Of a stretch of 64,000 nt of DNA, positions 1 through 9,162 are shown piece after piece. The DNA lies in contig NZ_CP021780.1 in NCBI RefSeq assembly GCF_002192415.1, positions 8,308,001 through 8,372,000 on the forward strand, written 5' to 3'. The notes beneath the pieces were generated by a model. The model was given only the letters and a program-made list of their open reading frames with translations, had not been told where the DNA came from and searched no databases. Numbering within the stretch: position 1 is the stretch's first letter; the number at the start of each line of letters is the position of its first letter. The translations under genes and the position numbers were made by a program. Origin of the DNA: Paenibacillus donghaensis (GTDB taxonomy: Bacteria > Bacillota > Bacilli > Paenibacillales > Paenibacillaceae).

Positions 1-1078
1 CAAGCTGGATATCCAAACCGTCGGCGGTGGCGCAGACTATGGAGCAGCCCTCAAAACTAAATTCGCTTCCGGCGATGCACCTGACATTTTCTCTAACGGC
101 GGATATGCCGAAATGGGTCTGTGGGCCGATAAATTGGAAGACCTGTCCGATCAGCCTTGGGTTAAGGATCTGATTCCAATGGCTGCAGAGCCAATGACCA
201 AAGACGGCAAAACCTACGGCATGCCGATGAACCTTGAAGGTATCGGATATGTATACAATAAAGATTTGTTCGAAAAAGCCGGTATCACCGAAACTCCAAA
301 AACGATCACTGAGCTTGAAGAAGCTGCTAAAAAACTGCAGGCTATCGACGTTATTCCTTTCGGAAACGCCTACCAGGAATGGTGGCTGCTGGGCAACCAG
401 GGTATCAGCGTAGCTTTTGCCCAGCAAGACAATGTGGATGAATTCATCAGCGGGCTGAATGCCGGCACTTCTACTATCGTAGGCAACCCCGTATTCAAGG
501 AATGGAGCAACCTGCTGAAATTGACCGTGAAATACGGACAGAAGAACCCGCTGACAACGGATGCCAACACACACCTGGCCATGTTCGCCAATGGTGAAAC
601 AGCGATGATGCAAGAAGGCAACTGGGCGCAAACGCTGGTTGACAATATCAAACCTGATATGAACATTGGCATGTTCCCTATGCCGATCAATGATAACGCC
701 GAGAAAAATAACAAATTGACTGTTGGGATTCCTGCCAACCTGGTTGTGAACAAAGAATCAGGCTCTAAGGAAGAAGCCAAGACCTTCCTGAACTGGCTTG
801 TAACCTCCGACATGGGTAAAGAATACATCACCAAAAAGTGGAAGTTCATCCCTGCACTGTCCACTATCGAAGCTACGCCTGAAGATATCGGAAAGCTTGG
901 CTCCGATGTATGGCAATATGTGAAGGATGGCAAGGTATACGGTCTGCAATCCTCTAAATTCCCTGATGGTGTAACCCAAGAATTCGCTAGCGTAATCCAA
1001 CAGCTGATTGCTGACAAAGTAGATGAAGCTGGCTGGGAACAAGGTATGCAAGCCGCTTGGGACAAGCTGAAGAAATAA
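1..1078 (+). CDS. ABC transporter extracellular solute-binding protein, family 1 (5' truncated by window edge)
   Basis: The reading frame is open from base 2 and ends at TAA 1076-1078, so the N-terminus with signal peptide and lipobox lies before the window. The first visible residues (KLDIQTVGGGADYGAAL, then FASGDAPDIFS) already belong to a family 1 solute-binding fold. The segments YGMPMNLEGIGYVYNKDLFEKAGI and FANGETAMMQEGNWA are typical of carbohydrate-binding lipoproteins of the MalE/MsmE type. It should deliver a sugar or oligosaccharide to an ABC permease pair. The gene is followed by an intrinsic terminator and then an opposing gene, so it is the last gene of its operon and the permeases probably lie upstream. 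The specific sugar cannot be inferred. Confidence 0.9.
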   Translation, partial: KLDIQTVGGGADYGAALKTKFASGDAPDIFSNGGYAEMGLWADKLEDLSDQPWVKDLIPMAAEPMTKDGKTYGMPMNLEGIGYVYNKDLFEKAGITETPKTITELEEAAKKLQAIDVIPFGNAYQEWWLLGNQGISVAFAQQDNVDEFISGLNAGTSTIVGNPVFKEWSNLLKLTVKYGQKNPLTTDANTHLAMFANGETAMMQEGNWAQTLVDNIKPDMNIGMFPMPINDNAEKNNKLTVGIPANLVVNKESGSKEEAKTFLNWLVTSDMGKEYITKKWKFIPALSTIEATPEDIGKLGSDVWQYVKDGKVYGLQSSKFPDGVTQEFASVIQQLIADKVDEAGWEQGMQAAWDKLKK

Positions 1079-1133
1079 AAGGTTATAAACAAAAGCTATA
1101 GGTTCACGTTCTATATCGGTTGCAAACAGCAGA

Positions 1134-1182
1134 GCTGCTCTTCTCGCTTCATCCCAATAGATGAAGCAGAGAGCAGCTTTTT
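1134..1182 (+). terminator. Intrinsic terminator of the solute-binding protein operon
   Basis: GCTGCTCT followed by GCTTCATC pairs with GATGAAGC and AGAGCAGC across a short loop, followed by a T-rich tract. It sits 56 bp after the stop codon. Confidence 0.8.
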
Positions 1183-1258
1183 CGTGTAAGATTTGGATCT
1201 GGATGTGGCTGCCTTCGATTACTATCCGAACACTTCCCGTAACTCCCAGTGCATGCCC

Positions 1259-1864
1259 TTAACCCTTGCGGGTTAAGTTAATATGATCCAGATCGGTGCT
1301 GTTGTTGAAGATGAACTCCAGTTTATAGTCGCCACGGATATAGGTAAGTTTGGTCTGCTTGACCTTGCCGGTTGTGATTGTAGTTGTGGAGCTTGGCGCG
1401 TACCATTGCTGCTTCAGAATCTTCATGGTGATGCCGCCGATATTCGTCTGGCGCTCTACATGGGTGCCGAAATATCGCATTTCACTCAGCGTGTTCGATT
1501 TATAAGCAAAAGCATATCCGGGATTCCCCATATTTGCGCCGTACGCATCGAAGCCAGTGGCACTGCTGCGCGGCACATCGGGACTGCCAAAGGAGCGGAG
1601 AATGTCAGCTCTTGCTGTTTGGCCGATGGTGAATTTCGCTGCCCGTCCTGGGAATTGGCCTTTGAGTGCAGGTTTATAGAAGCTGTTCAGTGTTTCTACA
1701 GCATGCTCCGTATCGCTAGCCGTTGGAGCCGGTTGTCTGCTGCTGGCCGCTGATGCCTGGTGCGCAGGTGCTAACAGATCATTGAAGCCCAAGGTTCCGG
1801 CAACGGCTGCTCCGGTTATTATGGCAGCAAGGGCTGCTTTGGTTATAGTTCTCACGAAGTTCAT
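1259..1864 (-). CDS. Secreted YjgB/DUF4309-like protein
   Basis: 201 residues. A hydrophobic signal peptide (about residues 8-40, ending near HQASAASS) indicates export. The mature part contains FTIGQTARADILRSFGSPD, YGANMGNPGYAFAYKS and a C-terminal KLTYIRGDYKLEFIF segment. This is the pattern I associate with the small secreted DUF4309 family typified by Bacillus subtilis YjgB, whose function is unknown. The start is supported by AAGGAGGAGAT on the minus strand, six bases before ATG. It is transcribed toward the solute-binding protein gene, so the two are convergent. No partner gene is adjacent. The family assignment is from memory of the pattern and is moderate. Confidence 0.7.
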   Translation of the reverse strand: MNFVRTITKAALAAIITGAAVAGTLGFNDLLAPAHQASAASSRQPAPTASDTEHAVETLNSFYKPALKGQFPGRAAKFTIGQTARADILRSFGSPDVPRSSATGFDAYGANMGNPGYAFAYKSNTLSEMRYFGTHVERQTNIGGITMKILKQQWYAPSSTTTITTGKVKQTKLTYIRGDYKLEFIFNNSTDLDHINLTRKG

Positions 1865-2076
1865 TAGTATCTCCTCCTTGTAAACATGTTGATGTAATTA
1901 ACTCAACTTTCCCTATGTCAATTTTTGATAGGCGGAATTTCTGTGGATAAGTCGGGTGTCAATTTTTGACGGGGGACTGAGATAATAAGGTTGTAGACTG
2001 AAATAATAAAGTGTTAGAATGTCTTGGACTCATTCAGCTAGACGGACAGTAGAGCGTTAGTAAAGGAGTCGTATTA

Positions 2077-2330
2077 TTACTTGCTCAAACCTGCGTTTAG
2101 ATACTGGCAACCATATATTTCTGTGCAAGAATTGCAAGGTTCCATTTCCCCACCTTGCATAGGGTGATGGCGATACTTGAAGAAACATTCAATGAGATGC
2201 CGCCGTTCTTTATAAAAATTCTTTATCCCATATTGGCAGACCAAGGAAACCTTTTTCATACAACCGCTGTTGGAACTGGTTAATCCCATAATACGAACGG
2301 GCAGGATAGACTAACTTCATGTTACCCAAT
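2077..2330 (-). pseudogene. Fragment of an IS5-type transposase
   Basis: The minus strand encodes FYKERRHLIECFF, which resembles the (Y)KERxxIExFF segment around the catalytic glutamate of IS5-group DDE transposases. After this motif the frame departs from the family. Reading on in the +1 frame gives VGKWNLAILAQKYMVASI before a stop, which looks like the normal C-terminal tail. This is read as a one-base frameshift in a C-terminal remnant; the rest of the transposase and the element ends are not visible. The alternative is a chance ORF. Confidence 0.4.
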
Positions 2331-2418
2331 GCTTTTAAAACTTGTAAAATGATTTGATGAATTTTACAATGATGTTAAACTAGTACAACAGACTCGCAAG
2401 TGAATATGGGGGGATTAC

Positions 2419-2571
2419 ATGGGTATAGTTATTATCATTGCGTGCGTAGTTCTCATTGGCGTACTGAGTATCGATGGGAAGTTGAAGAAACATTTAGAGA
2501 ATGATGAACATATCATTGATAGGCTTGATATTTTAATTAATATTCAAAAAGATAAGGACAAGATGGAGTGA
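2419..2571 (+). CDS. Small single-pass membrane protein (50 aa)
   Basis: ATG at 2419 is preceded by a G-rich ribosome binding site (GGGGGGA) seven bases upstream. The 50-residue product has one hydrophobic segment at the N-terminus (IVIIIACVVLIGVL) followed by a charged, probably helical tail (KLKKHLENDEHIIDRLDILI). No family is recognised. Small proteins of this build often act as regulatory or toxin-like membrane peptides, but nothing here shows which. It lies between two transposase remnants, so it may belong to a decayed mobile segment. Confidence 0.5.
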   Translation: MGIVIIIACVVLIGVLSIDGKLKKHLENDEHIIDRLDILINIQKDKDKME

Positions 2572-2684
2572 ATTTAGATTAAACCCCCAGTAATTTTGCA
2601 AAGAACATCACACGAGGAGGCGTGGTAGGCTTATTTACTGTAAGTTACGTTTTGGGAGGGGCGTATTTTGTACACTTTCCCTGG

Positions 2685-2706
2685 CCCCAGGCGAACGCGT
2701 CTGGGG
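2685..2706. other. Nine-base-pair hairpin in the gap before the IS4 remnant
   Basis: CCCCAGGCG and CGTCTGGGG face each other across a four-base loop. There is no T-run on either strand, so it is not a convincing terminator. A short open frame (VGLFTVSYVLGGAYFVHFP) runs over it but its only plausible start is one base from the Shine-Dalgarno-like AGGAGG, so no gene is called. The rest of 2572-2808 shows nothing else. Confidence 0.35.
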
Positions 2707-2808
2707 TCTACTCAAAAAAAGCAAAAAAAAGCCACCTCCACTTAAGCCTACACACACCTCATTTTTTTGGATTGGTCTAGCTTCAGTTGTTCATCACTTG
2801 TAACTTAC

Positions 2809-3700
2809 CTAAAATTGGATAGGCTTAGGCTTCAACACTTTCGGGTGAGTCGCTGGTCTGCCTCCCTTGTTCCTTCGTCCTTTGCTCGTTCGCTCTTTCG
2901 GTCGGTTTAGATGCTTCAGGAAATCCGCCAACGTTCCTTTTATATACAAGCGGAAGACGGCTAGCACCCGGCCGATTCGCTGCTTCGGTGCATAACACAG
3001 ACGGAGCTCTTCGCAGAGCACATACGCAATCAGGTAGAGGTAGATCAGGTTCCATACGGCTTCCGGGTTCCGGCTGCTATAGATTTTTTTCAGGTGTAAG
3101 TTGGATTTCATACATTTAAAAAAGAGTTCTACTTTCCAGCGGTAACGGTACAGCTGTGCGACTTCGAGAGCCGTGATATCCCAGCGTTGGTGAGAACACG
3201 AACCAGGTGAACCTTCTTTTTCTTGTCCGTATACTTGTACTCCACGAGCCGAAATACACCGGTTTTCCCCGTCTTCGGACACGTCAGCTCCACCTCCGCA
3301 TCCAGCACCAGTCCCGCTGCCTTCACCTTCCGCGTTTTAAGCACCTTCACTTTGCTATTTTGCTTGAGGCGAGCGACGAACAGAATGCCTGCCTGGAGCC
3401 ATTGTAGATATTGAGTGTAGTGAATATACCCCCGGTCGAACAAATACGTAATCCCTGTTTGCCCAACCAATGCCGCTAGCACATCGGTGTCCATATCGGC
3501 CACCGTGTTGCCCCAGTGAAGTTTTTTGGCATAACGGTCGCCGAGCAGCAAGGAAGCTTTGCGAACCATTTAATTAAGAAGACAAAGCGGGAAGTAGGCA
3601 TACAGGTATAGCCAAAAGTCTTTTTGAACCCTGCTTTCCTCAGGTGTTTCAGCATACCGAGTTCTTGAAAAGCAGGTCTCATTTCAGGTGGCTAGGGACG
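2809..3700 (-). pseudogene. Degraded IS4-family transposase
   Basis: Three overlapping minus-strand frames together cover one broken transposase. The C-terminal frame (2809-3282) has the IS4 YREK signature (YRYRWKVELFFKCMK) and LHLKKIYSSRNPEAVWNLIYLYLIAYVLC. The middle frame (3129-3569) has LFDRGYIHYTQYLQWLQAGILFVARLK, containing the second catalytic aspartate. The N-terminal frame (3476-3682) has ELGMLKHLRKAGFKKTFGYTC and then jumps directly to the middle domain, so the region with the first aspartate appears deleted. At least two frameshifts and one internal deletion make it inactive. Terminal inverted repeats were not found. Confidence 0.75.
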
Positions 3701-3962
3701 ACTTTTGATTTATCATGGAAGGGACACCTCTTCTGTGGTTTAGTGGATCTCGACAATCTCACTTTACCAAACGAAGCGGTGTTTTTCTATGTTGGCAAGA
3801 TCCTTACTTAAACCGACTCCAACTTAATCCCAGCTTGGGGTCAACTCGACTTTGACTCTGCGAAAGTTGAGTAATTAACCTTATCAAGCAAATTTAAACA
3901 AGAACACACAAGTAACGAATCTAAGAGAAACGGCCTGATCTGGCTGGAAGGCGTGAACCGAC

Positions 3963-5525
3963 TTGGAAACCTTACATGATAATAATGAGACCGCAAGGCG
4001 CAAGCGGGTTGCCCTGACCGGTGCCAGCGGCTATATCGGCCATAACCTGCTCCGGCAGCTGACAGATCAATATGATGTGATCGCCTTGTCCCGTCGCCGT
4101 GACAGCAAGGAGGATGAGGAGCATGTGGAATGGCGCTCCTGTGAGCTGTTCTCGATGACCGATGCCGAGAAGGGTCTTGCAGGGGCTGATTATGCGATCT
4201 ATCTGGTTCATTCCATGCTGCCGACAGCCAAATTGACCCAGGCCGATTTTGCAGATATGGATGTAATTCTGGCTGATAACTTTGCCCGTGCCGCCCGCAA
4301 AAACGGCATCCGCCAAATCGTCTACATGAGCGGTATTGTACCTGAGAATGTACCGCGAGAGCAGCTGTCACGCCATTTGCGCAGCCGGCTTGAGGTAGAG
4401 CAGGTGCTTGGCTCCTATGGTGTGCCCGTCACCACCCTGCGTGCAGGCTTGATCGTGGGTCCTCAGGGATCCTCTTTTCCCATCCTGGCCAAGCTGGTGC
4501 GCCGGCTGCCTGTCATGCTGCTGCCGGAGTGGACACGCACGCCGACTCATCCGGTGGCCTTATCCGATGTGCTGACATCACTCTGCAACAGTATAGGTAA
4601 CCGGGAGCTGTATAACAAGACTATCGATGTTGGCGGACCCGAGAGCATGAGCTATAAGCAGATGATGATAAAGACTGCACAGGTCATGGGCAGGAACCGC
4701 TCCTTCTTCGACATCCCGCTGCTGACCATTGCGCTCTCCCGGCTGTGGGTTACCTTGATTACCCAAATGCCGAAGGAAATGGTCTATCCGCTCGTTGAGA
4801 GTCTGGCCCATCCGATGGTAGCCCATGAGGAACGGAAGGTAAAGGGGATCAGCGACGGCAAGGTGTCCTTTGAGCAGGCGGCAGAAGCCGCGCTGAAGGC
4901 GGAAGCGGAGCAGGAAGAGCAGAAGCAGGAGAAGAAGCGAAAGCAGAAGCAGGAATCCTCGGCAGGCAAGGCAGCTTCAATTGGGCCAAAAGAGAAGCGG
5001 CTGTCCGATGTGCGCTCCATTCAGCGCGTAGTGCTCCCGGAGGGGAAGGATGCGCGCTGGGCAGGCAGCTATTATATCGAGTGGTTGGGTCGCGGCTTGA
5101 AAGGAATCGTCTGTACCGAATATGACGGCAGTTCAATCTATCGGGTCTATCTGCGCTTCAGCGGCAAGCCGATATTGGAGCTGACCTACTTTGCGGAACG
5201 CAGCACAGATGAGAGTGCGGTATATGGCATCACTGGCGGAGCTTTTGCCAAGACGCTTGACGATCATGCCGGACGGCTGGAATTCCTGCAGATTCCGGGC
5301 ACGCAGGAGTGTGTCATTGCCATCCACGATTATTTGCCCTCGCTGCCCTGGTTTGTGTACAAATACACCCAGGCCAAAGTTCATCTTTGGGTGATGTATG
5401 CTTTCCGCAGGCATCTGCGGCGTATGGCCGACAGCGGCCGCATTCCCGAGCCGCAGAACAAGCAGACCGGAACCGGCCAACTGGCCCGGGCCGCCAGGAT
5501 GAAGCAGAAACAAAAGCAAAGCTAG
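3963..5525 (+). CDS. NAD(P)-binding SDR-type epimerase/NmrA-like protein with C-terminal lipid-like/DUF2867-type domain
   Basis: 520 residues from a TTG start; GGAAGG about 12 bases upstream is a weak ribosome binding site. The N-terminus carries a Rossmann motif (VALTGASGYIGHNLLRQL, residues about 16-33) and later IRQIVYMSGIVPEN, as in atypical short-chain dehydrogenases of the NmrA/YbjT type. Residues about 305-345 form a lysine/glutamate-rich linker. A second domain of about 150 residues (AGSYYIEWLGRG to the end) has the layout expected of a fused DUF2867-like region, although I cannot confirm the family. The substrate is unknown. It stands alone between repeats and a transposase remnant. 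Confidence 0.75.
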   Translation: METLHDNNETARRKRVALTGASGYIGHNLLRQLTDQYDVIALSRRRDSKEDEEHVEWRSCELFSMTDAEKGLAGADYAIYLVHSMLPTAKLTQADFADMDVILADNFARAARKNGIRQIVYMSGIVPENVPREQLSRHLRSRLEVEQVLGSYGVPVTTLRAGLIVGPQGSSFPILAKLVRRLPVMLLPEWTRTPTHPVALSDVLTSLCNSIGNRELYNKTIDVGGPESMSYKQMMIKTAQVMGRNRSFFDIPLLTIALSRLWVTLITQMPKEMVYPLVESLAHPMVAHEERKVKGISDGKVSFEQAAEAALKAEAEQEEQKQEKKRKQKQESSAGKAASIGPKEKRLSDVRSIQRVVLPEGKDARWAGSYYIEWLGRGLKGIVCTEYDGSSIYRVYLRFSGKPILELTYFAERSTDESAVYGITGGAFAKTLDDHAGRLEFLQIPGTQECVIAIHDYLPSLPWFVYKYTQAKVHLWVMYAFRRHLRRMADSGRIPEPQNKQTGTGQLARAARMKQKQKQS

Positions 5526-5689
5526 CCGGACTGCTTGGGGTCGGGGTTTTATGTTGGTTATTTTTGAAAAAAGTTTAGAAGTAGGGTTGGGAATAGTTGT
5601 GAGGGTTGATGCAGCAACACTTTGCAACTAAATCAAGGATTCAAACTTTACGCGGGGAGCGGGATTCGTCCAAATCAGGGGCATCAGAG

Positions 5690-5879
5690 TAAATAGATGC
5701 AAATCAGCACTTAAATTCGCTCAAATGTGGGTTTATGAGGAAATAAGTGCCTAAAGTGCAACTAAATTCATACATAGGAGGGGGATTCGGCCAAATCGGC
5801 TGGGTTAGATGCGTTTCTGCACTTAAATTAGTTGAAATTCTGAAATCGGCCTGAATTAGTTGCAGGTTTGCACTTAATG
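5690..5879. repeat. Class A palindrome repeat unit
   Basis: Contains several imperfect palindromes with six-base centres: TAGATGC-AAATCA-GCACTTAA, AGATGC-GTTTCT-GCACTTAA and TAGTTGC-AGGTTT-GCACTTAA, plus a variant with a seven-base centre. It fills most of the gap between the SDR gene and the AraC gene (5526-5957). No ORF with a ribosome binding site is seen in this gap. Confidence 0.7.
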
Positions 5880-5957
5880 GGTAGGCTGTGGTGCGCTTGA
5901 TGTTAAGCCAATGCCTGCATATGGAGGACTCCACTCCAATTAGGGGGCCTCAGAGGG

Positions 5958-6794
5958 TCAATTCAGCCGCCGGAACTGCTCCGGCGTCGTGCCGGACTGC
6001 TTGCGGAAGGTGGCGACGTAATGGCTGGCATCGCGGAAGCCGACCAGCCGCGAGATGGCCTTCACGGTAAGCTGGGGTTGGCTGACAAGCAGCTCTTTGC
6101 TCTTGCGGATGCGCAGGCGGACAAAATAAGCGTACGGCGACAGGCCGAAGGTCTGAAGAAACAGACTGTTGAGATAACGCCCGGATACCTCCAGCTGTTC
6201 GGCCAGATCGTATAGCCCGATATCGGGATCGCCATAGTGGATATCCATCCATTTCAACAAGGGCTGCAGCTTGTCTACATTGCGTGAGATGGCGGTGTTG
6301 TTATGCAGCTGGCCGTACTTCCCCAGCGTAAGCAGGAAACGATAAGCATCTGTGGATGCACCCAGGCTGAACATGTCCTCTGCCGCATCATGGCGGTCCA
6401 GCATCTGCTTCAGCATCAGCGAGAGCGGGGCTTCCTCCTCCCAACGGTAGAAGGCGCTGGACCTCAAGCCAAGATCCTCCAGAATCTGGTGGGCTGAATT
6501 GCCGCCGAACGTCAAATAATAGCTATGCCAAGCTCTGGCGGATGCGGATTCGTAGCTGTGGGGGACATGTGGGAGCAGCAGAACGCCGCTGCCGGCTGAG
6601 AGGGAGATGGTTTTGTTATCAAAATGGATGGTGCCCTCCCCTTTAGCGGTCTGAATCCAGTGGTAGGTATGATAGCCCTCCGGACGGGAGAACTTCTCCT
6701 GATTGGGGTTATAGCCCATACTGTCGAGTGTGATGGGCAACTGCTGTCCGCCATCCTGGGCGAATACAATTCTGCGGTGGGCAATTTCCGGCAT
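5958..6794 (-). CDS. AraC-family transcriptional regulator
   Basis: 278 residues. The N-terminal half is a cupin-like sensor (GEGTIHFDNKTISLSAGSGVLLLP). The C-terminal hundred residues form the double helix-turn-helix of the AraC family (YDLAEQLEVSGRYLNSLFLQ, then ISRLVGFRDASHYVATFRK). The ATG at 6794 is preferred because AGGAG lies seven bases upstream; a longer frame to 6866 has no such signal. It is divergent from the GH42 beta-galactosidase gene with only 115 bp between the starts, so it most likely controls that gene in response to a galactoside or plant polysaccharide fragment. The control is inferred from gene arrangement. Confidence 0.9.
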   Translation of the reverse strand: MPEIAHRRIVFAQDGGQQLPITLDSMGYNPNQEKFSRPEGYHTYHWIQTAKGEGTIHFDNKTISLSAGSGVLLLPHVPHSYESASARAWHSYYLTFGGNSAHQILEDLGLRSSAFYRWEEEAPLSLMLKQMLDRHDAAEDMFSLGASTDAYRFLLTLGKYGQLHNNTAISRNVDKLQPLLKWMDIHYGDPDIGLYDLAEQLEVSGRYLNSLFLQTFGLSPYAYFVRLRIRKSKELLVSQPQLTVKAISRLVGFRDASHYVATFRKQSGTTPEQFRRLN

Positions 6795-6847
6795 GATCTC
6801 AACTCCTGTTACTTCCATATTGTTATATGATTCCGCTGTTATTTTAT

Positions 6848-6876
6848 ATTTTAAAGCAAAGATCAATCGTATACAA
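6848..6876 (-). promoter_or_regulatory. Candidate promoter of the AraC regulator gene
   Basis: On the minus strand TTGTAT (6876-6871) and TAAAAT (6853-6848) are 17 bases apart. The 115 bp divergent region also has TATAAT at 6883-6888 on the plus strand, a possible -10 for the beta-galactosidase gene without a clear -35, as expected for an activator-dependent promoter. Confidence 0.45.
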
Positions 6877-6909
6877 TGTCTATATAATTATACTATAAAG
6901 GATGTGCGA

Positions 6910-8943
6910 ATGGTGATCAACGATAAATTGCCGAAGATTTGGTACGGCGGAGACTATAACCCTGAGCAATGGGAAGCCCCGGATTGGGCAGAGGATGAGC
7001 GGATGTTCAAGCTGGCTGGGATTGATGTGGCTACGATCAACGTCTTCTCGTGGGCTTTGATTCAACCTTCAGAGGATACCTATGATTTCTCCGGCCTGGA
7101 TGCCATGATGGACCGTTTATATAAGAATGGAACCTATGTATGCTTGGCTACCGGAACAGGAGCCCATCCGGCTTGGATGGCCCACCGTTATCCCGAGGTG
7201 ACCCGTGTCGATGTGCAAGGCAGAAAGCGCAAATTCGGCGGACGCCATAACTCCAATCCGAACAGCCCGGTATACCGCAAATATTCCGCTTTGCTGGCAA
7301 GCAAGCTTGCCGAGCGCTACAAGGATCACCCGGCGCTTGTGGCCTGGCATATCTCCAATGAATACGGCGGATACGATTATTCCGAGCAGTCGGAAGCGGC
7401 ATTTCGTATCTGGCTGAAGGAACGTTACGGCTCGCTGGATGTGCTTAACAAAGCCTGGAACACACGTTTCTGGGGGCACACCTTCTATGATTGGGAAGAA
7501 ATTGTAGTACCGAACGAGCTGAGCGAGGAATGGAATGGCAACCGTACCAACTTCCAGGGCATTTCGCTGGATTACCGCCGTTTCATGTCGCACAGCCTGC
7601 TGGAATGCTACAAGCTGGAGTATGCGGCCATTAAAGAGCACAGCCAGGATGTGCCGGTTACAACCAACCTGATGGGCTTCTATCCCGAGCTGGACTATTT
7701 CGAGTGGGCTAAGCATATGGATGTAATCTCTTGGGACAACTATCCTTCTCTGGATACCCCGGTCAGCTTCACGGCAATGTCTCACGATCTGATGCGCGGC
7801 TTGAAGAGCGGCCAGCCGTTTATGCTGATGGAGCAGACACCCAGCCAGCAGAACTGGCAGCCATACAACTCCCTTAAGCGTCCGGGTGTTATGCGCCTCT
7901 GGAGTTATCAGGCCATTGCGCGCGGTGCGGACACCGTGCTGTTCTTCCAGCTGCGCCGCTCGATCGGCGCCTGCGAGAAATACCATGGTGCCGTGATCGA
8001 ACATGTCGGACATGAGCATACACGTGTATTCCGCGAATGTGCGGAGTTGGGCCGGGAGCTGGAGCAGCTGGGGGATCAGCTGCTGGATGCACGCGGCCAG
8101 GCAGAAGTCGGCATCATGTTCGACTGGGAGAACCGCTGGGCGCTGGATCTCTCCAGCGGCCCGTCCGTCGCACTAGATTATGTGAAAGAAGTGCACAAAT
8201 ATTATGATGCGCTCTACCAGCAGAACATTGAAGCCGACATGATCGGTGTGGAAGAGGATCTGTCCAAATACAAGATTGTGATTGCTCCGGTGATGTATAT
8301 GGTTAAACCGGGATTCGCGGCCAAGGTGGAGGCTTTTGTGAAGGCGGGTGGTACATTTGTTACGACGTATTTCAGCGGGATTGTCAATGAGAATGATCTC
8401 GTAACCGTCGGAGGTTACCCTGGAGAACTGCGCAAGCTGCTTGGCATCTGGTCAGAGGAGATTGATGCCCTGCTGCCGGACATGAGCAATGAAGTGGTGA
8501 TGAACAAGGAGTGGGGCGCACTCAGCACCTCTTATGGCTGCGGCATCCTCTGCGATCTGATCCACGCTGAAGGCGCTGAAGTGCTGGCAGAGTACGGCTC
8601 GGACTTCTACAAAGGCATGCCGGCGCTTACCGTCAACAGCTTCGGCGAAGGCAGAGCCTATTACGTGGCAACCAGTCCTGATCCTGCCTTCATGCAGGGG
8701 CTGATGGCCAATCTGTGCGCCGAACAGAACATTAAGCCGCTGGTGTCTGCACCGGAGGGTATTGAATCCGTTCAGCGCGTCAAAGCAGGCGTGTCCTATC
8801 TGTTCCTGCTCAATCATACAGACGGTGAGCTTAGCGCCGAGATTGGCGGTACAGCACGCACGGAGTTGCTGTCCGGCAAGAAGCTGAGCGGAGCCGTCAC
8901 TGTTCCTGCACGCGGTGTTCTGATCCTGTCGGACCAGGCATAA
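6910..8943 (+). CDS. Glycoside hydrolase family 42 beta-galactosidase
   Basis: 677 residues, the usual GH42 length. The N-terminus (YGGDYNPEQW) is the GH42 hallmark. E151 in HISNEYGG is the expected acid/base and E308 in LMEQTPS the expected nucleophile. The A domain TIM barrel is followed by a GATase-like trimerisation domain (about residues 390-590) and a small beta domain. No signal peptide is present, so it acts in the cytoplasm on imported galactosides such as galacto-oligosaccharides. The start at 6910 is chosen for the KIWYGGDY N-terminus and the AAGGA upstream. It is divergent from the AraC regulator. The exact galactoside is unknown. Confidence 0.95.
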   Translation: MVINDKLPKIWYGGDYNPEQWEAPDWAEDERMFKLAGIDVATINVFSWALIQPSEDTYDFSGLDAMMDRLYKNGTYVCLATGTGAHPAWMAHRYPEVTRVDVQGRKRKFGGRHNSNPNSPVYRKYSALLASKLAERYKDHPALVAWHISNEYGGYDYSEQSEAAFRIWLKERYGSLDVLNKAWNTRFWGHTFYDWEEIVVPNELSEEWNGNRTNFQGISLDYRRFMSHSLLECYKLEYAAIKEHSQDVPVTTNLMGFYPELDYFEWAKHMDVISWDNYPSLDTPVSFTAMSHDLMRGLKSGQPFMLMEQTPSQQNWQPYNSLKRPGVMRLWSYQAIARGADTVLFFQLRRSIGACEKYHGAVIEHVGHEHTRVFRECAELGRELEQLGDQLLDARGQAEVGIMFDWENRWALDLSSGPSVALDYVKEVHKYYDALYQQNIEADMIGVEEDLSKYKIVIAPVMYMVKPGFAAKVEAFVKAGGTFVTTYFSGIVNENDLVTVGGYPGELRKLLGIWSEEIDALLPDMSNEVVMNKEWGALSTSYGCGILCDLIHAEGAEVLAEYGSDFYKGMPALTVNSFGEGRAYYVATSPDPAFMQGLMANLCAEQNIKPLVSAPEGIESVQRVKAGVSYLFLLNHTDGELSAEIGGTARTELLSGKKLSGAVTVPARGVLILSDQA

Positions 8944-8981
8944 GCAGTCCGGCTACACCTGGGCTTGCTTGCTGATATCAC

Positions 8982-9010
8982 TTACAATTGCCCATCGCCT
9001 TCAGTATAAT
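8982..9010 (+). promoter_or_regulatory. SigA-type promoter upstream of ypsA
   Basis: TTACAA (8982-8987) and TATAAT (9005-9010) are separated by 17 bases. It would give a leader of about 145 bases before the ypsA start; no structured element was recognised in the leader. Confidence 0.6.
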
Positions 9011-9162
9011 GAAGGAGGTGGGTTATTGTTGTAGAATTTATTCTTTATCGAATGAAGGGGAACAGCGGCGGCAGAGTTCGCTCGTGAAGCCATCAATAGG
9101 TAAAGGGTAAAACATATAAAGCAACTTGCGGGCCAACACGTACCCCGGGAAAGGGACAAGAC

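Noticed and set aside
370..1092. Minus-strand 240-residue ORF opposite the solute-binding protein
   Set aside because: It is a shadow of a well-supported gene, with no family features and no ribosome binding site.
2685..2706. Hairpin as a transcription terminator
   Set aside because: The stem is good but there is no T-run on either strand next to it.
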